Below the pieces are notes generated by a model, which was given only the letters and a program-made list of their open reading frames with translations, made no database searches and was not told the DNA's origin. A stretch of 15,635 nucleotides of DNA, taken from JBCCEV01 sp039030125. GTDB lineage: Bacteria > Pseudomonadota > Gammaproteobacteria > Ga0077536. The translations under genes were made by a program, and so were the position numbers. This document shows, piece by piece, positions 6,837 to 14,412 of the stretch (position 1 is the first letter of the stretch; the number at the start of each line of letters is the position of its first letter). The DNA lies in assembly GCA_039030125.1 (NCBI GenBank), contig JBCCEV010000106.1, forward strand, positions 1-15,635, read 5' to 3'.

Positions 6837-7610
6837 ATGGATTTGGGATTAGAAGGGCGCGTCGCCTTGGTAACCGGCGCGAGCTACGGCATCGGACGTG
6901 AAATTGCGCGACATCTAATCGACGAAGGCGCCAAAGTCGCGATCTGCGCACGCAATGCGGAGGCGCTGAAGGAAACCGCCACCGCTCTTGGCGCGGATAC
7001 CCTGGCGGTTGCCGCCGATATGACCAAAGCGGCAGAAATTGAAGCGCTCTTCGCGCAAGTCATCGAACGCTTCGGCAAACTCGATATCTTGATCAATAAC
7101 GCCGGTGGCACCCATTTAAGTCAATTGCTCGACCTCCCCGATCAAGACTGGCAACAAAACATCGAGGTCAATTTATTTAGTGTGATCCGTTGCACTCGCC
7201 TCGCTATCCCTCATATGCAAAAGCAGAAATGGGGACGCGTGATCAATATTTCCTCGATATTTGGCAAACAACCCGGCGCCGGGATGATCGATTACAACGC
7301 GACCAAGGCCGCCGTGGTGAGCCTCACAAAAACGCTCTCCGACGAATTGGCAAAAGATAACGTTCTCGTTAACGTGGTCTGCCCAGGTCCGGTCCACACA
7401 CCTCTGTGGGATAACGCCGCGGCTGTGATCAACCCTGCTGACCCGCAAGGCATGATGGACGCATTTGCCGAGGCTAATATCCCCGTTGGGCGCTTCGGTC
7501 GCGTTGAGGAAGTCGCAAGTCTAGTGACATTCCTTGCTTCTGAGCGCTCGAGCTTCATCACCGGCGCGGCCTACGATGTTGACGGTGGCATGGTGAAATC
7601 GATGGTCTAG
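6837..7610 (+). CDS. Short-chain dehydrogenase/reductase, likely NADP(H)-preferring
   Basis: A complete 257-residue classical SDR: cofactor motif TGASYGIG (13-20), Arg39 after the second strand (CARN) pointing to NADP(H), NNAG (87-90), and catalytic Ser140, Tyr153 and Lys157 (YNATK). The family interconverts alcohols and ketones; annotation pipelines often label such proteins 3-oxoacyl-ACP reductase, but nothing here fixes the substrate. The ATG follows CAGGGAG at a normal distance. It lies between a cupin (19 bases upstream) and a PhyH dioxygenase (13 bases downstream), so it probably acts in the same pathway. Its first five residues, MDLGL, are identical to those of the other two SDRs in the window, although the proteins otherwise differ clearly. 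Confidence 0.93.
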   Translation: MDLGLEGRVALVTGASYGIGREIARHLIDEGAKVAICARNAEALKETATALGADTLAVAADMTKAAEIEALFAQVIERFGKLDILINNAGGTHLSQLLDLPDQDWQQNIEVNLFSVIRCTRLAIPHMQKQKWGRVINISSIFGKQPGAGMIDYNATKAAVVSLTKTLSDELAKDNVLVNVVCPGPVHTPLWDNAAAVINPADPQGMMDAFAEANIPVGRFGRVEEVASLVTFLASERSSFITGAAYDVDGGMVKSMV

Positions 7611-7623
7611 CACACGGTTCATC

Positions 7624-8421
7624 ATGCTTAGTCCGGCGGAAATCCAAGCCTACCAGACGGACGGCCAAATCACGCCAGGTTGGCGAGTGCCTGATGATCT
7701 GCTCGCTAAACTCGAGACCGCAGTCAGCGGATATTTTGAAATTAATCCGGAGGTCTTGCCTGACTTCGTACCGCTACCGCACGTCGCACCAAGCGCTGCG
7801 AAAAACATGGACATCGCCCGCAAATTTTTTGAGATCGTCTCCGATCCCCGGTTGCTGGATCTTGTCGAGCCGCTGATCGGCCCCGACATCATCATGTGGA
7901 CATCAGCGTTGTTTTGTAAGCCGGCCAGTGTCGGTTTGGAAGTGCCGTGGCACCAGGATGCACAGTATTGGCCGATTCATCCGCAGGCAACGATTACTGT
8001 TTGGATCGCGCTTGACGACGTAGACACGGACAATGGGTGCATGCGGGTGATCCCAGGTTCGCACCGGGAAGGCACCTACAATCACGTCGTTAGCGACAAC
8101 GAGAATTTCGCGCTGAACAATATGATCGACGATGGTCGCATCGACTTCAGCGCTTCTCGCGACGTGATCTTGGAGCGAGGCCAAGTTTCGCTGCATGAAG
8201 CCAATCTTGTACACGGCTCGCAACCGAATACCTCCGGAAGACGGCGCGCGGGATATGTGGTCCGCTACATGCCATCGACCTCGCTTTATGACCGCGATAT
8301 CAACCCGGGTAGCGGCTCAAGCCGCGTACCATTGGAGTTCGCCGAGCGCCCGATTTGGTTACTGCGCGGCACCGACAAGCACGGCGGCAACGACTTTAAA
8401 CGCGGGCACTCGCTTTGGTGA
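7624..8421 (+). CDS. Phytanoyl-CoA dioxygenase (PhyH) family Fe(II)/2-oxoglutarate oxygenase
   Basis: A 265-residue PhyH-family protein. Iron ligands are His110 and Asp112 (WHQDAQYW) and the distal His197 (VHGSQPN), with an Arg cluster at 206-208 (SGRRRAG) placed to bind the 2-oxoglutarate carboxylate. The segment WIALDDVDTDNGCMRVIPGSHREG (127-150) is the typical core. These enzymes couple decarboxylation of 2-oxoglutarate to hydroxylation of a lipid, acyl-CoA or natural product; the substrate here is unknown. It is the last gene of the plus-strand cupin-SDR-PhyH run. No strong Shine-Dalgarno precedes the ATG, 13 bases past the SDR stop, so coupling is possible. It converges on the acetamidase with an 8-base gap. 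Two further PhyH genes are at 10309-12044. Confidence 0.93.
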   Translation: MLSPAEIQAYQTDGQITPGWRVPDDLLAKLETAVSGYFEINPEVLPDFVPLPHVAPSAAKNMDIARKFFEIVSDPRLLDLVEPLIGPDIIMWTSALFCKPASVGLEVPWHQDAQYWPIHPQATITVWIALDDVDTDNGCMRVIPGSHREGTYNHVVSDNENFALNNMIDDGRIDFSASRDVILERGQVSLHEANLVHGSQPNTSGRRRAGYVVRYMPSTSLYDRDINPGSGSSRVPLEFAERPIWLLRGTDKHGGNDFKRGHSLW

Positions 8422-8429
8422 TGCGGTTT

Positions 8430-9416
8430 TTATAGCGCGGAAACGAGCCTTTCCTTAGGATATTCCGCACCCACCACGTTTTGTAAAGTTACGGCACGCA
8501 CCATTTGATAGACGCGGATCCGAAACGCCGGATCGCAAGACATTCTGATATAGGTGTCTTTAGGCGCAATCCCGTGATCCTCTTCCAACCACTCCATCAT
8601 GTTGCGGGTCGCATCGAGTACGGCATGCTCCATGGGTAGATTGATACCCACGGCGACAATGCTGTCGGGTTTCTCTATCCGAACGCACGGTAGTCTTTTA
8701 TTTTTCACTACGGTGCAGCTAAGTTGCACCGTCGCGCGCGTTTCATCAGCGATACCCGTAAATTCGGTATCGCCTTGCCCGCCGTGCGTATCGCCAATAT
8801 AAAGCAGCCCACCTTCGTTGTAGGAATTGAGGTAGATGGTGTGTCCGCCCTTGATGTCACGACAGTCGATGTTGCCGCCAAACGGTCCTTGCCCCAGCAA
8901 AGAGGTGAAAACCTCGCGTTCTGGCGCGGTCGCCAAAGTACCGATGAAAGGATCCAGATCCCAGGTTAATTTATCGGAGTACTTCCCGGTACCGTCACGG
9001 GTGTGGCCGCTCGGGCCTGGAAAATGTTCGATAACTTGCACGTGCGCCTCGGCGCAGTCTTTGTAGCGCAACGAATCCCCCAGCGGCCCAATCCCTGGCA
9101 AGATCCCTGAGAAGCCATAACGCCAAGGATCGACCCAATCAATTCGCACGGCCAGTACATCGCCGTTCTCGCAACCATTGACGTAAACAGGGCCAATCAC
9201 CGGGTTATAAAGGGGCGGATACTCACGGGTGAGATTGGCTAGATGATCACCGGTAAAGCTATGCACAAGCGGGTCATCACTATCATCGTCAATCAATCCG
9301 GTAAGCGCGTCATTCGTTTCAACCTGAAAGGTTTCACCCTGCTCGACGGTGAGAACCACTTCATCTCGCTTATCGAACGCGTAGCGATCAGCTTCCCCTC
9401 GTTTGATGATTTGCAT
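8430..9416 (-). CDS. Acetamidase/formamidase family protein
   Basis: A 328-residue member of the FmdA/AmdA family, close to the family's normal length. Blocks seen: NPVIGPVYVNG (71-81), PFGGNIDCRD (178-187), LYIGDTHGGQGDTEFTG (205-221) and ETRATVQLSC (225-234). Members hydrolyse formamide, acetamide or related short amides to the acid and ammonia in the cytosol; the exact amide is not evident. The ATG at 9416 is preceded by GGGAG at eight bases. The gene is alone on its strand, convergent with the PhyH gene and divergent from the third SDR across a 127-base space. Its presence in an oxygenase cluster hints that an amide is formed or supplied during the pathway, or that it serves nitrogen scavenging; both are inference. 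Confidence 0.92.
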   Translation of the reverse strand: MQIIKRGEADRYAFDKRDEVVLTVEQGETFQVETNDALTGLIDDDSDDPLVHSFTGDHLANLTREYPPLYNPVIGPVYVNGCENGDVLAVRIDWVDPWRYGFSGILPGIGPLGDSLRYKDCAEAHVQVIEHFPGPSGHTRDGTGKYSDKLTWDLDPFIGTLATAPEREVFTSLLGQGPFGGNIDCRDIKGGHTIYLNSYNEGGLLYIGDTHGGQGDTEFTGIADETRATVQLSCTVVKNKRLPCVRIEKPDSIVAVGINLPMEHAVLDATRNMMEWLEEDHGIAPKDTYIRMSCDPAFRIRVYQMVRAVTLQNVVGAEYPKERLVSAL

Positions 9417-9543
9417 TGCGCCGCTCCCAGGACTTAATGCCGCAGTCTAGATCAAAGCGCCGGTTGTCGAACAGTTGATTCCTTAGCGTGAATCCGGAAC
9501 CATCCTTGCGGCCCCATTCAAATAAGACAAGCGAGGCTTAACA
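9417..9543. promoter_or_regulatory. Divergent intergenic region between acetamidase and SDR
   Basis: A 127-base space that must hold promoters for both directions. Only short inverted repeats of five bases were seen (for example ATCAA / TTGAT around 9451-9479), with no convincing sigma-70 hexamer pair. GAGG at 9533-9536 serves the SDR start. Confidence 0.3.
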
Positions 9544-10299
9544 ATGGATCTAGGATTAGCAGGTAAAAACGTAATTGTGACCGGCGGTAGCAAGGGGATC
9601 GGGAGAGCAACCGCGCTCGAATTCGCACAAGAGGGTGCGAACGTAGCGATTTGCGCGCGAGGCGCCGAAGCGCTTGAGAAAACCAAGGGTGAAATTGCCG
9701 CGCGAGGTGTTAACGCACATGCGGCAGGCTGCGACGTTAGCGACGGCGCGGCATTATCCACATTTTTGAATGGCGCCAACGAGGCGCTCGGCGGTACCGA
9801 CATTCTCATCAACAATCCATCGGGCTTTGGGTTAGGTGACGATGAAGCCGCATGGGAGGCCAGCCTCAATATCGACATCATGGCGACCGTTCGCGCGACC
9901 CAACACGTCATCCCCTGGATGGAACAGCGCGGCGGCGGCGCGATCGTTCATGTCTCCTCGATCTCCGGGCTCGAAACCGGCTCACCCCCAGCTTACACCG
10001 CAGCCAAGGCTGCCTTGGTAGCCCACGCCAAAACCATGGCGGGCGCGCTCGCTGCGCAGAACATACGCGTCAACTCGATCGCGCCAGGCTCCATTGAGTT
10101 CGCCGGTGGGTTTTGGGAAATGATTAAAGAGAACAACCGCGAGATGTACGATGCGACCTTGTCCAACATCCCCTTTGGCCGCATGGGCACACCCGAAGAA
10201 GTCGCTGCGGCCGTCGTTTTTTTAGCCTCGCCCAAGGCCTCATGGGTGTCTGGCGCCATGCTGCTGGTAGACGGCGTGCAGCATAAGGGCGTGTTTTAA
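9544..10299 (+). CDS. Short-chain dehydrogenase/reductase with variant NNPSG motif
   Basis: A 251-residue classical SDR with TGGSKGIG (13-20), Arg39 (CARG) suggesting NADP(H), and catalytic Ser138, Tyr151 and Lys155 (YTAAK). The usual NNAG of the fourth strand is NNPSGFG (90-96), with Pro replacing Ala; related SDRs often carry NNASGFG, so the fold should hold. It oxidises or reduces an alcohol/ketone of unknown identity. The ATG follows GAGG at seven bases. It stands alone on the plus strand, divergent from the acetamidase and convergent with a PhyH gene; its stop codon lies inside a dyad that may end transcription in both directions. It opens with the same MDLGL as the other two SDRs. Confidence 0.92.
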   Translation: MDLGLAGKNVIVTGGSKGIGRATALEFAQEGANVAICARGAEALEKTKGEIAARGVNAHAAGCDVSDGAALSTFLNGANEALGGTDILINNPSGFGLGDDEAAWEASLNIDIMATVRATQHVIPWMEQRGGGAIVHVSSISGLETGSPPAYTAAKAALVAHAKTMAGALAAQNIRVNSIAPGSIEFAGGFWEMIKENNREMYDATLSNIPFGRMGTPEEVAAAVVFLASPKASWVSGAMLLVDGVQHKGVF

Positions 10300-10311
10300 A
10301 ACAGGTCCTTA
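10284..10311. terminator. Bidirectional hairpin between convergent SDR and PhyH genes
   Basis: A dyad centred at 10297.5: TAAGG (10284-10288) pairs with CCTTA (10307-10311), and the 12-base perfect palindrome TGTTTTAAAACA (10292-10303) has the same centre. Between them lie one C-G pair, one G-U wobble and one mismatch. It contains the stop codons of both genes. There is no clear T tract on either side, so intrinsic termination would be weak. Confidence 0.4.
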
Positions 10312-11136
10312 ATTCCGATTAGCCAATACAAATTCCTGCGAATGATCATCGAGTGTCTCCGGCGGCCGCACGGCAGCTTTGAGGCCCGTTGGAATTTGAA
10401 ACTCGACGTTGCCAGTGTAGAACCCCAGGAGATGCAAGAATTCTGGCGTGAGCTTGTCGATGATCTCAGGCCATAGCATCGCGTTCCAATTCATTTGCGG
10501 GCGCAACCAGCGCAGAACGTAGTAGCCAAACAACACCGCGCGCTCGGCATCCGGGGAGCTGTTCACCCCGGATTGATGCCACATCCGGCCCTCCATCACC
10601 ATCAGTGATCCTGCGGGCGCCAGCACCGGCTCGGTGTCGTAGGTTTTTTCAGGATCGGGCCCATGGCCGAGGCGGTGCGATCCCGGGACATACCGCGTTC
10701 CGCCGTTCTCTTCGGTTAAATCGTCCAATACCCATGCGACATTGCAGGCTAATGGCCGATCATGCCAAGGCGGTAATACATAACCTTGGTCGGCATGGAG
10801 CGGCATCGCGCCGCTGCCGGGCGCGGTAATGTTGGCGCTGAAATTCGAGACCAAAAACTCATCGCCAATACAATGGCGAACAAAATCCAGCGCGATCGGG
10901 CGTTGGATCAGATCGACGAAAATGGAGTCTAGATTGAACAAATGAAACACGCGCCGATTAAGCTCATCGGGATCGAAGGGGTAACCCCGCGTCGGGACTT
11001 GATCGGCCTCACTCGTCTCGCATGCACGCATTAATCGCGCACGAATATCGGCAACCTCACTGGGGCACAAAATGTTCGGGACAACCGTAAGCCCACGATC
11101 ATCGAGTTCCGCGCAGGCTTTCTCAAACACTGACAT
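10309..11136 (-). CDS. Phytanoyl-CoA dioxygenase family oxygenase (second copy)
   Basis: A 275-residue PhyH-family protein. Iron ligands are His114 and Asp116 (MPLHADQGY) and His187 (MWHQSG), with Arg199 (ERAVLFGYY) positioned for 2-oxoglutarate. VLDDLTEENGGTRYVPGSH (136-154) is the conserved core. The reaction is Fe(II)- and 2-oxoglutarate-dependent hydroxylation of an unknown substrate. It begins 5 bases after the stop of the upstream PhyH gene (11142-12044), so the two are co-transcribed and probably translationally coupled. The two tandem proteins are clearly different in sequence, so they are not a recent duplication and may act on successive positions or successive intermediates (inference). 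Confidence 0.93.
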   Translation of the reverse strand: MSVFEKACAELDDRGLTVVPNILCPSEVADIRARLMRACETSEADQVPTRGYPFDPDELNRRVFHLFNLDSIFVDLIQRPIALDFVRHCIGDEFLVSNFSANITAPGSGAMPLHADQGYVLPPWHDRPLACNVAWVLDDLTEENGGTRYVPGSHRLGHGPDPEKTYDTEPVLAPAGSLMVMEGRMWHQSGVNSSPDAERAVLFGYYVLRWLRPQMNWNAMLWPEIIDKLTPEFLHLLGFYTGNVEFQIPTGLKAAVRPPETLDDHSQEFVLANRN

Positions 11137-11141
11137 ACGCG

Positions 11142-12044
11142 TTAGCTCGCTGTCATTTGATCGCGCAAGGTCGCTGCATGCGCGTTGCCTGATCCTGGGA
11201 TCTGGTCGAAGCCCGCAGGTGTCGGGCGCAGTTTGGGAAACGCACGATGACGAAAAGGCGCGCCCGCAGATAAGCTCTCATGGAGCCCATCAACCAAGGG
11301 CGCAGGCGCGGGCGCCGGGCGCTGTGCGTACACCGCTTCGTGGCCAAAGAATCTCAATGACAGCGTCCGCCGTCGGATGCCTGCAGCCGTTGGGCCCCCA
11401 CCATGCAGGATAGCTGGATGGAAAATTACAACGTCGCCTGGTTCAACCGCCCAAGAGACGATGTCCCATGCGCCACGATCGGCTTCGATGTCCGGTAAGC
11501 GTGGCAAACCATGGCCATAAATCGGCGCGGTATCATCCGCGGCGTCAAACGCGGAACCGTCGTATAAAGTGCCGCGGTGCGAGCCACGAACAAATTCCAG
11601 CGTTCCCTCCTTGGCAACAGGATCAAAATTGATCCACATCACGGCGAGTTGTGCACCCTCGATGGACAGATAGGGCGCGTCCTGATGCCACGGGGTACGG
11701 CGCATTGCCGGGCCTTCCTTCAGAAAAACTTGCTCATAGAGAAACCAAACCTCGTTGCTGTCCCACAGGCCTGCAACGATGTCGGCGATATTCGAGCGCG
11801 CTAATAAGTCCTGATAAACAAGCGCCGCCTGTGGGTGACAGAGGTCTTGGTAGAACGTCGCACCCATGTCTTCGTAGAAATTGCACGCCGAGGGTGTTGG
11901 ATTCGAGCGGCTCCAATCGAAAAGGCGCTCGGCGTCTTTCAACGTTTGAACATCGAGTGCGCCCGGGATACAGACGACGCCATCGCGTGCGTAGACCACG
12001 CTCGCCGCTTCGCTGGCCATCTCAGTTTTCTGCGCCGCTGCCAT
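11142..12044 (-). CDS. Phytanoyl-CoA dioxygenase family oxygenase (third copy)
   Basis: A 300-residue PhyH-family protein. Iron ligands are His120 and Asp122 (TPWHQDAPYL) and His214 (AILHGGGP), with Arg224-226 (GIRRRTLSLRF) for 2-oxoglutarate. WINFDPVAKEGTLEFVRGSH (137-156) is the core. The frame extends 26 codons further upstream to a GTG-free ATG at 12122, but the ATG at 12044 has GGGGAGG six bases ahead, so it is taken as the start. It leads a two-gene minus-strand operon with the PhyH gene at 10309-11136 and is divergent from the MetE-like gene. It likely hydroxylates a hydrophobic or CoA-linked substrate, which cannot be named from sequence. Confidence 0.92.
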   Translation of the reverse strand: MAAAQKTEMASEAASVVYARDGVVCIPGALDVQTLKDAERLFDWSRSNPTPSACNFYEDMGATFYQDLCHPQAALVYQDLLARSNIADIVAGLWDSNEVWFLYEQVFLKEGPAMRRTPWHQDAPYLSIEGAQLAVMWINFDPVAKEGTLEFVRGSHRGTLYDGSAFDAADDTAPIYGHGLPRLPDIEADRGAWDIVSWAVEPGDVVIFHPAILHGGGPTAAGIRRRTLSLRFFGHEAVYAQRPAPAPAPLVDGLHESLSAGAPFRHRAFPKLRPTPAGFDQIPGSGNAHAATLRDQMTAS

Positions 12045-12050
12045 TCTCAT

Positions 12051-12057
12051 CCTCCCC
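12051..12057 (-). promoter_or_regulatory. Ribosome binding site setting the start of the third PhyH gene
   Basis: GGGGAGG on the minus strand, six bases before the ATG at 12044. It decides against the longer in-frame ATG at 12122 and against the ATG at 12050, which abuts the site with no spacing. Confidence 0.7.
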
Positions 12058-12067
12058 AGGAATAGCG

Positions 12068-12133
12068 TTCTAGCGCAAGAGTATAGGGTCACCGGAACGT
12101 AATTGCTGCCAATACGAACCACTGCCGCTAGAA
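12068..12133. promoter_or_regulatory. Inverted repeat and possible minus-strand promoter in divergent region
   Basis: TTCTAGCG (12068-12075) and CGCTAGAA (12126-12133) are exact 8-base inverted complements separated by 50 bases, in the space between the divergent PhyH and MetE-like genes. On the minus strand TATACT (12080-12085) would be a good -10 hexamer for the PhyH operon, putting its start near the left arm of the repeat; no good -35 was found. The pairing could be an operator in two halves or chance. Confidence 0.35.
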
Positions 12134-12166
12134 TCGCAAGTGACAGAAATCGTGAGCTCCTTACCC

Positions 12167-13348
12167 ATGCGCAGCAACGATCGCATCAAGACCACGCACG
12201 TCGGCAGCCTGCCCCGCTCCGCCAAGCTACTCGGCATGATTAATGACCTGGAAGCGAGCAAACCCGTCGACAGAGCGGTTTTCCGCGCGCAAGCGCGCAG
12301 TGAGATCGAGGCCGCTATCGAAAATCAAATGAATGCTGGGCTCGATAGCATCGGCGATGGCGAAATGCCGCGCTTGGGGTTTTCAATTTATGCCAAAGAT
12401 CGTCTAAGCGGATTCGGAGGCTTCTCGGATAGGGGTACCGTGACTGATTTCGTGAAGTTTCCCAAATATGCCGAATTGATGGCCGCCCGCGCCGGCGTTG
12501 ATACGATCACCGAATCGGCGACCACCTGGAAGATGCCGCAATGTATCGACACCGTGGTCTACGACGACACGCAGGCGCGAGAAGAAATGGACCTGTTCGC
12601 CGATGCGCTAAGCACTAAAAACGCGCAGGTGGAACAAACCTTTGTTACTGCCGCGACACCGGGGATCGTATCGACAACCCTGTTTCGTTCGCCCGATCAT
12701 CCGGCCTACAGCAACGATGAAGAATATGTCTTCGCGCTTGCCGAGGAATTGCGCAAGGAATATGAGCTGATCGTTTCGCGCGGTCATATGCTGCAGCTCG
12801 ACGCCCCGGATCTCGGACTCGAGCGGCAAATCATGTATCTCGATCGCAGTGAGAACGAATTTCTCGAACGCGTCGCCCTACACATTGAGGCACTGAACCG
12901 AGCATTGGTAAATATCCCACCGGAGAAAACTCGTCTGCATTTGTGCTGGGGGAACTGGGAAGGTCCCCATTGCGACGATATCGATTTGAAGCCCCTGCTT
13001 CCTCATATTTACAAGGCCAACGTCGGCGGCTTGTCGCTCGCTTGCGCCAACCCACGACACGCGCACGAGATCGATCTTTTTCGCAGCCTGCCGCCGCCCC
13101 AGGATTGGCTGCTCTACCCGGGGTGTATTGATGTGACCTACAACTATCTGGAACACGAAGGTGTGGTGGCCAAACGGATCCTCGAATTTGTTGAGGTGAT
13201 CGGCGATCGAGAGCGAGTGGTCGCGAGTACCGACTGCGGGTTCTCAACCTTTGCCGGCTACGTGATGGTAGCTGAAGACGTAGCCTGGGCTAAACTCAAA
13301 GCACTGGCCGATGGTGCCTCGCTGGCGAGCAAACAACTGTGGGGTTAA
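12167..13348 (+). CDS. Cobalamin-independent methionine synthase C-terminal (MetE-C)-like methyltransferase
   Basis: A 393-residue single-barrel protein of the MetE C-terminal/UROD superfamily, much shorter than true two-barrel MetE (about 750). The start RIKTTHVGSLPR (6-17), GLDSIGDGE (58-66), and the zinc-site segments LHLCWGN (257-263; His258, Cys260) and STDCGFS (354-360; Cys357) are visible. MetE uses a Glu as a further zinc ligand; in the corresponding SLACANPRHAHE stretch (290-301) the usual Glu seems replaced by Ala, with Cys293 next to it. Stand-alone members are poorly characterised methyl-transfer enzymes, probably thiol-directed. The ATG at 12167 gives the family's normal N-terminus; an in-frame GTG at 12140 is less likely. 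The cupin gene begins 5 bases after its stop, indicating an operon. Confidence 0.88.
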   Translation: MRSNDRIKTTHVGSLPRSAKLLGMINDLEASKPVDRAVFRAQARSEIEAAIENQMNAGLDSIGDGEMPRLGFSIYAKDRLSGFGGFSDRGTVTDFVKFPKYAELMAARAGVDTITESATTWKMPQCIDTVVYDDTQAREEMDLFADALSTKNAQVEQTFVTAATPGIVSTTLFRSPDHPAYSNDEEYVFALAEELRKEYELIVSRGHMLQLDAPDLGLERQIMYLDRSENEFLERVALHIEALNRALVNIPPEKTRLHLCWGNWEGPHCDDIDLKPLLPHIYKANVGGLSLACANPRHAHEIDLFRSLPPPQDWLLYPGCIDVTYNYLEHEGVVAKRILEFVEVIGDRERVVASTDCGFSTFAGYVMVAEDVAWAKLKALADGASLASKQLWG

Positions 13349-13353
13349 ACGCG

Positions 13354-13929
13354 ATGAAACGAAATATGACCCGTGAGGAAATCAGCGAGCGCACCGCGCG
13401 CTTTGAAGAGCTTGAAGCAATGAGTACCCCAGTCGATCGCGAGATCGTCAATCAAGACGCGATGGACGTGATTTTCGCGCGTAAGATCATGCCAATCATT
13501 ATGGAGAAAACAGCAAATCCATTCGGCGACACCGGCGCCATCTATGGCGCAAACGGCATGGCTATGAATATTTCGGTGCTCCCGCCCAGCCAGGGACCCT
13601 GCCTGCATGCCCACAACCTGACCTTCGAAACCTTTTTTGTACTCGAAGGCAGTATCGAGTTTCATGTCGGTGACGAAGGTCAGGAGTCGGTCACGTTGAA
13701 GCAGTGGGATACCTTCTCCTGTCCACCGGAAGCCTTTCGTGGATTCAACAATGCAAGCGATAGCGAAAGAGCGGTCTTGCTTACGGTGATCAACGGCTCA
13801 CCGGACCGACGCGCGGATGTCGATGTACCAACCTCCATTACGCAGCATCTTCGCGATGAATACGGTGAGGCAGTGGTTGAGGAATTCAAGAAAGTCGTTG
13901 AACTTCCCGAACCCGAGACGTCGTCTTAA
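13354..13929 (+). CDS. Cupin-domain protein (second copy)
   Basis: A 191-residue cupin with a helical N-terminal extension of about 60 residues. Motif 1 is LHAHNLTFETFFVLEG (84-99) with His85, His87 and Glu92; motif 2 is CPPEAFRGFNNAS (123-135), again with Arg (Arg129) where a fourth His ligand is common. It resembles the first cupin in motif 2 and overall plan, though the sequences are well diverged. It may be a metal-dependent oxygenase or isomerase, or a binding protein; no substrate is indicated. The ATG at 13354 is 5 bases past the MetE-like stop; the in-frame GTG at 13339 inside that gene is less likely. Its stop overlaps the stop of the convergent nitroreductase-family gene by two bases. 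Confidence 0.87.
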   Translation: MKRNMTREEISERTARFEELEAMSTPVDREIVNQDAMDVIFARKIMPIIMEKTANPFGDTGAIYGANGMAMNISVLPPSQGPCLHAHNLTFETFFVLEGSIEFHVGDEGQESVTLKQWDTFSCPPEAFRGFNNASDSERAVLLTVINGSPDRRADVDVPTSITQHLRDEYGEAVVEEFKKVVELPEPETSS

Positions 13930-14408
13930 GCACGAACCAGCTCCACCACGGGAATCAAGCGCGCGGTCTTGTCCTGATATTCGCGATAGGGCGGGTATAC
14001 GACAACCATGTGGTTCCAGAGTTTCGCCCGATGATCGCCATCAGCCTCGCGCGCTCGGGCGCCGAAAACCTCTTGCCCGACTTGAATGGTCACCTCGGGC
14101 TGCGCCACAAGATTGTGGTACCAACCCGGGCTTTCTGGCGCGCCGCCTTTAGAAGCGACGATCACGTACGCGCCGTCAACCTCGCCGTAGATCAGTGGCG
14201 CCACTCGTGGCGAACCACTGCGCTTGCCCTTGGTGGTCAACAACAAACACGGAAGAAGACCGGGACCGCCTGCCGGCGTGGAATCCCAGAGGTGCCCTTC
14301 GCGGCCGCCGCTTTCGACGTAAACGCGCAGATGTTCGGCAATCCATTGTGGAACACTTCCGTTTTCCAACTCGGCAAGGGCGGCATCAACGTTGATCTTG
14401 TTAGTCAT
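13926..14408 (-). CDS. Deazaflavin-dependent (Ddn-type) nitroreductase family protein
   Basis: A 160-residue split-barrel protein of the Ddn/F420-dependent family. Signatures are LLTTKGKRSGSPRVAPL (56-72), YVIVASKGGAPESPGWYHNL (81-100) and YPPYREYQDKTARLIPV (138-154). Characterised relatives in actinobacteria use reduced F420 to reduce nitro groups, quinones or enones; some relatives bind other flavins, so F420 use here is inference. The frame runs 11 codons further upstream to 14441 but would overlap the preceding gene; the ATG at 14408, four bases after the NTF2-like stop and preceded by GGCGG, is preferred. It is the last gene of the P450-NTF2-Ddn operon, which suggests that it reduces a double bond or quinone made by the P450 step (inference). 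Confidence 0.87.
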   Translation of the reverse strand: MTNKINVDAALAELENGSVPQWIAEHLRVYVESGGREGHLWDSTPAGGPGLLPCLLLTTKGKRSGSPRVAPLIYGEVDGAYVIVASKGGAPESPGWYHNLVAQPEVTIQVGQEVFGARAREADGDHRAKLWNHMVVVYPPYREYQDKTARLIPVVELVRA

Positions 14409-14412
14409 TCGA

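Noticed and set aside
11651..12073. 140-codon plus-strand frame opposite the third PhyH gene
   Set aside because: Opposes a well-supported dioxygenase; Arg/Pro-rich translation typical of a shadow frame.
12831..13247. 138-codon open frame on the minus strand inside the MetE-like gene
   Set aside because: It is antisense to a gene with clear family motifs, has low-complexity Arg-rich composition and no recognisable domain.
13915..13930. AGACG/CGTCT inverted repeat at the convergent cupin and Ddn-type stops
   Set aside because: The loop would be one base, too short to form, and there is no T tract.
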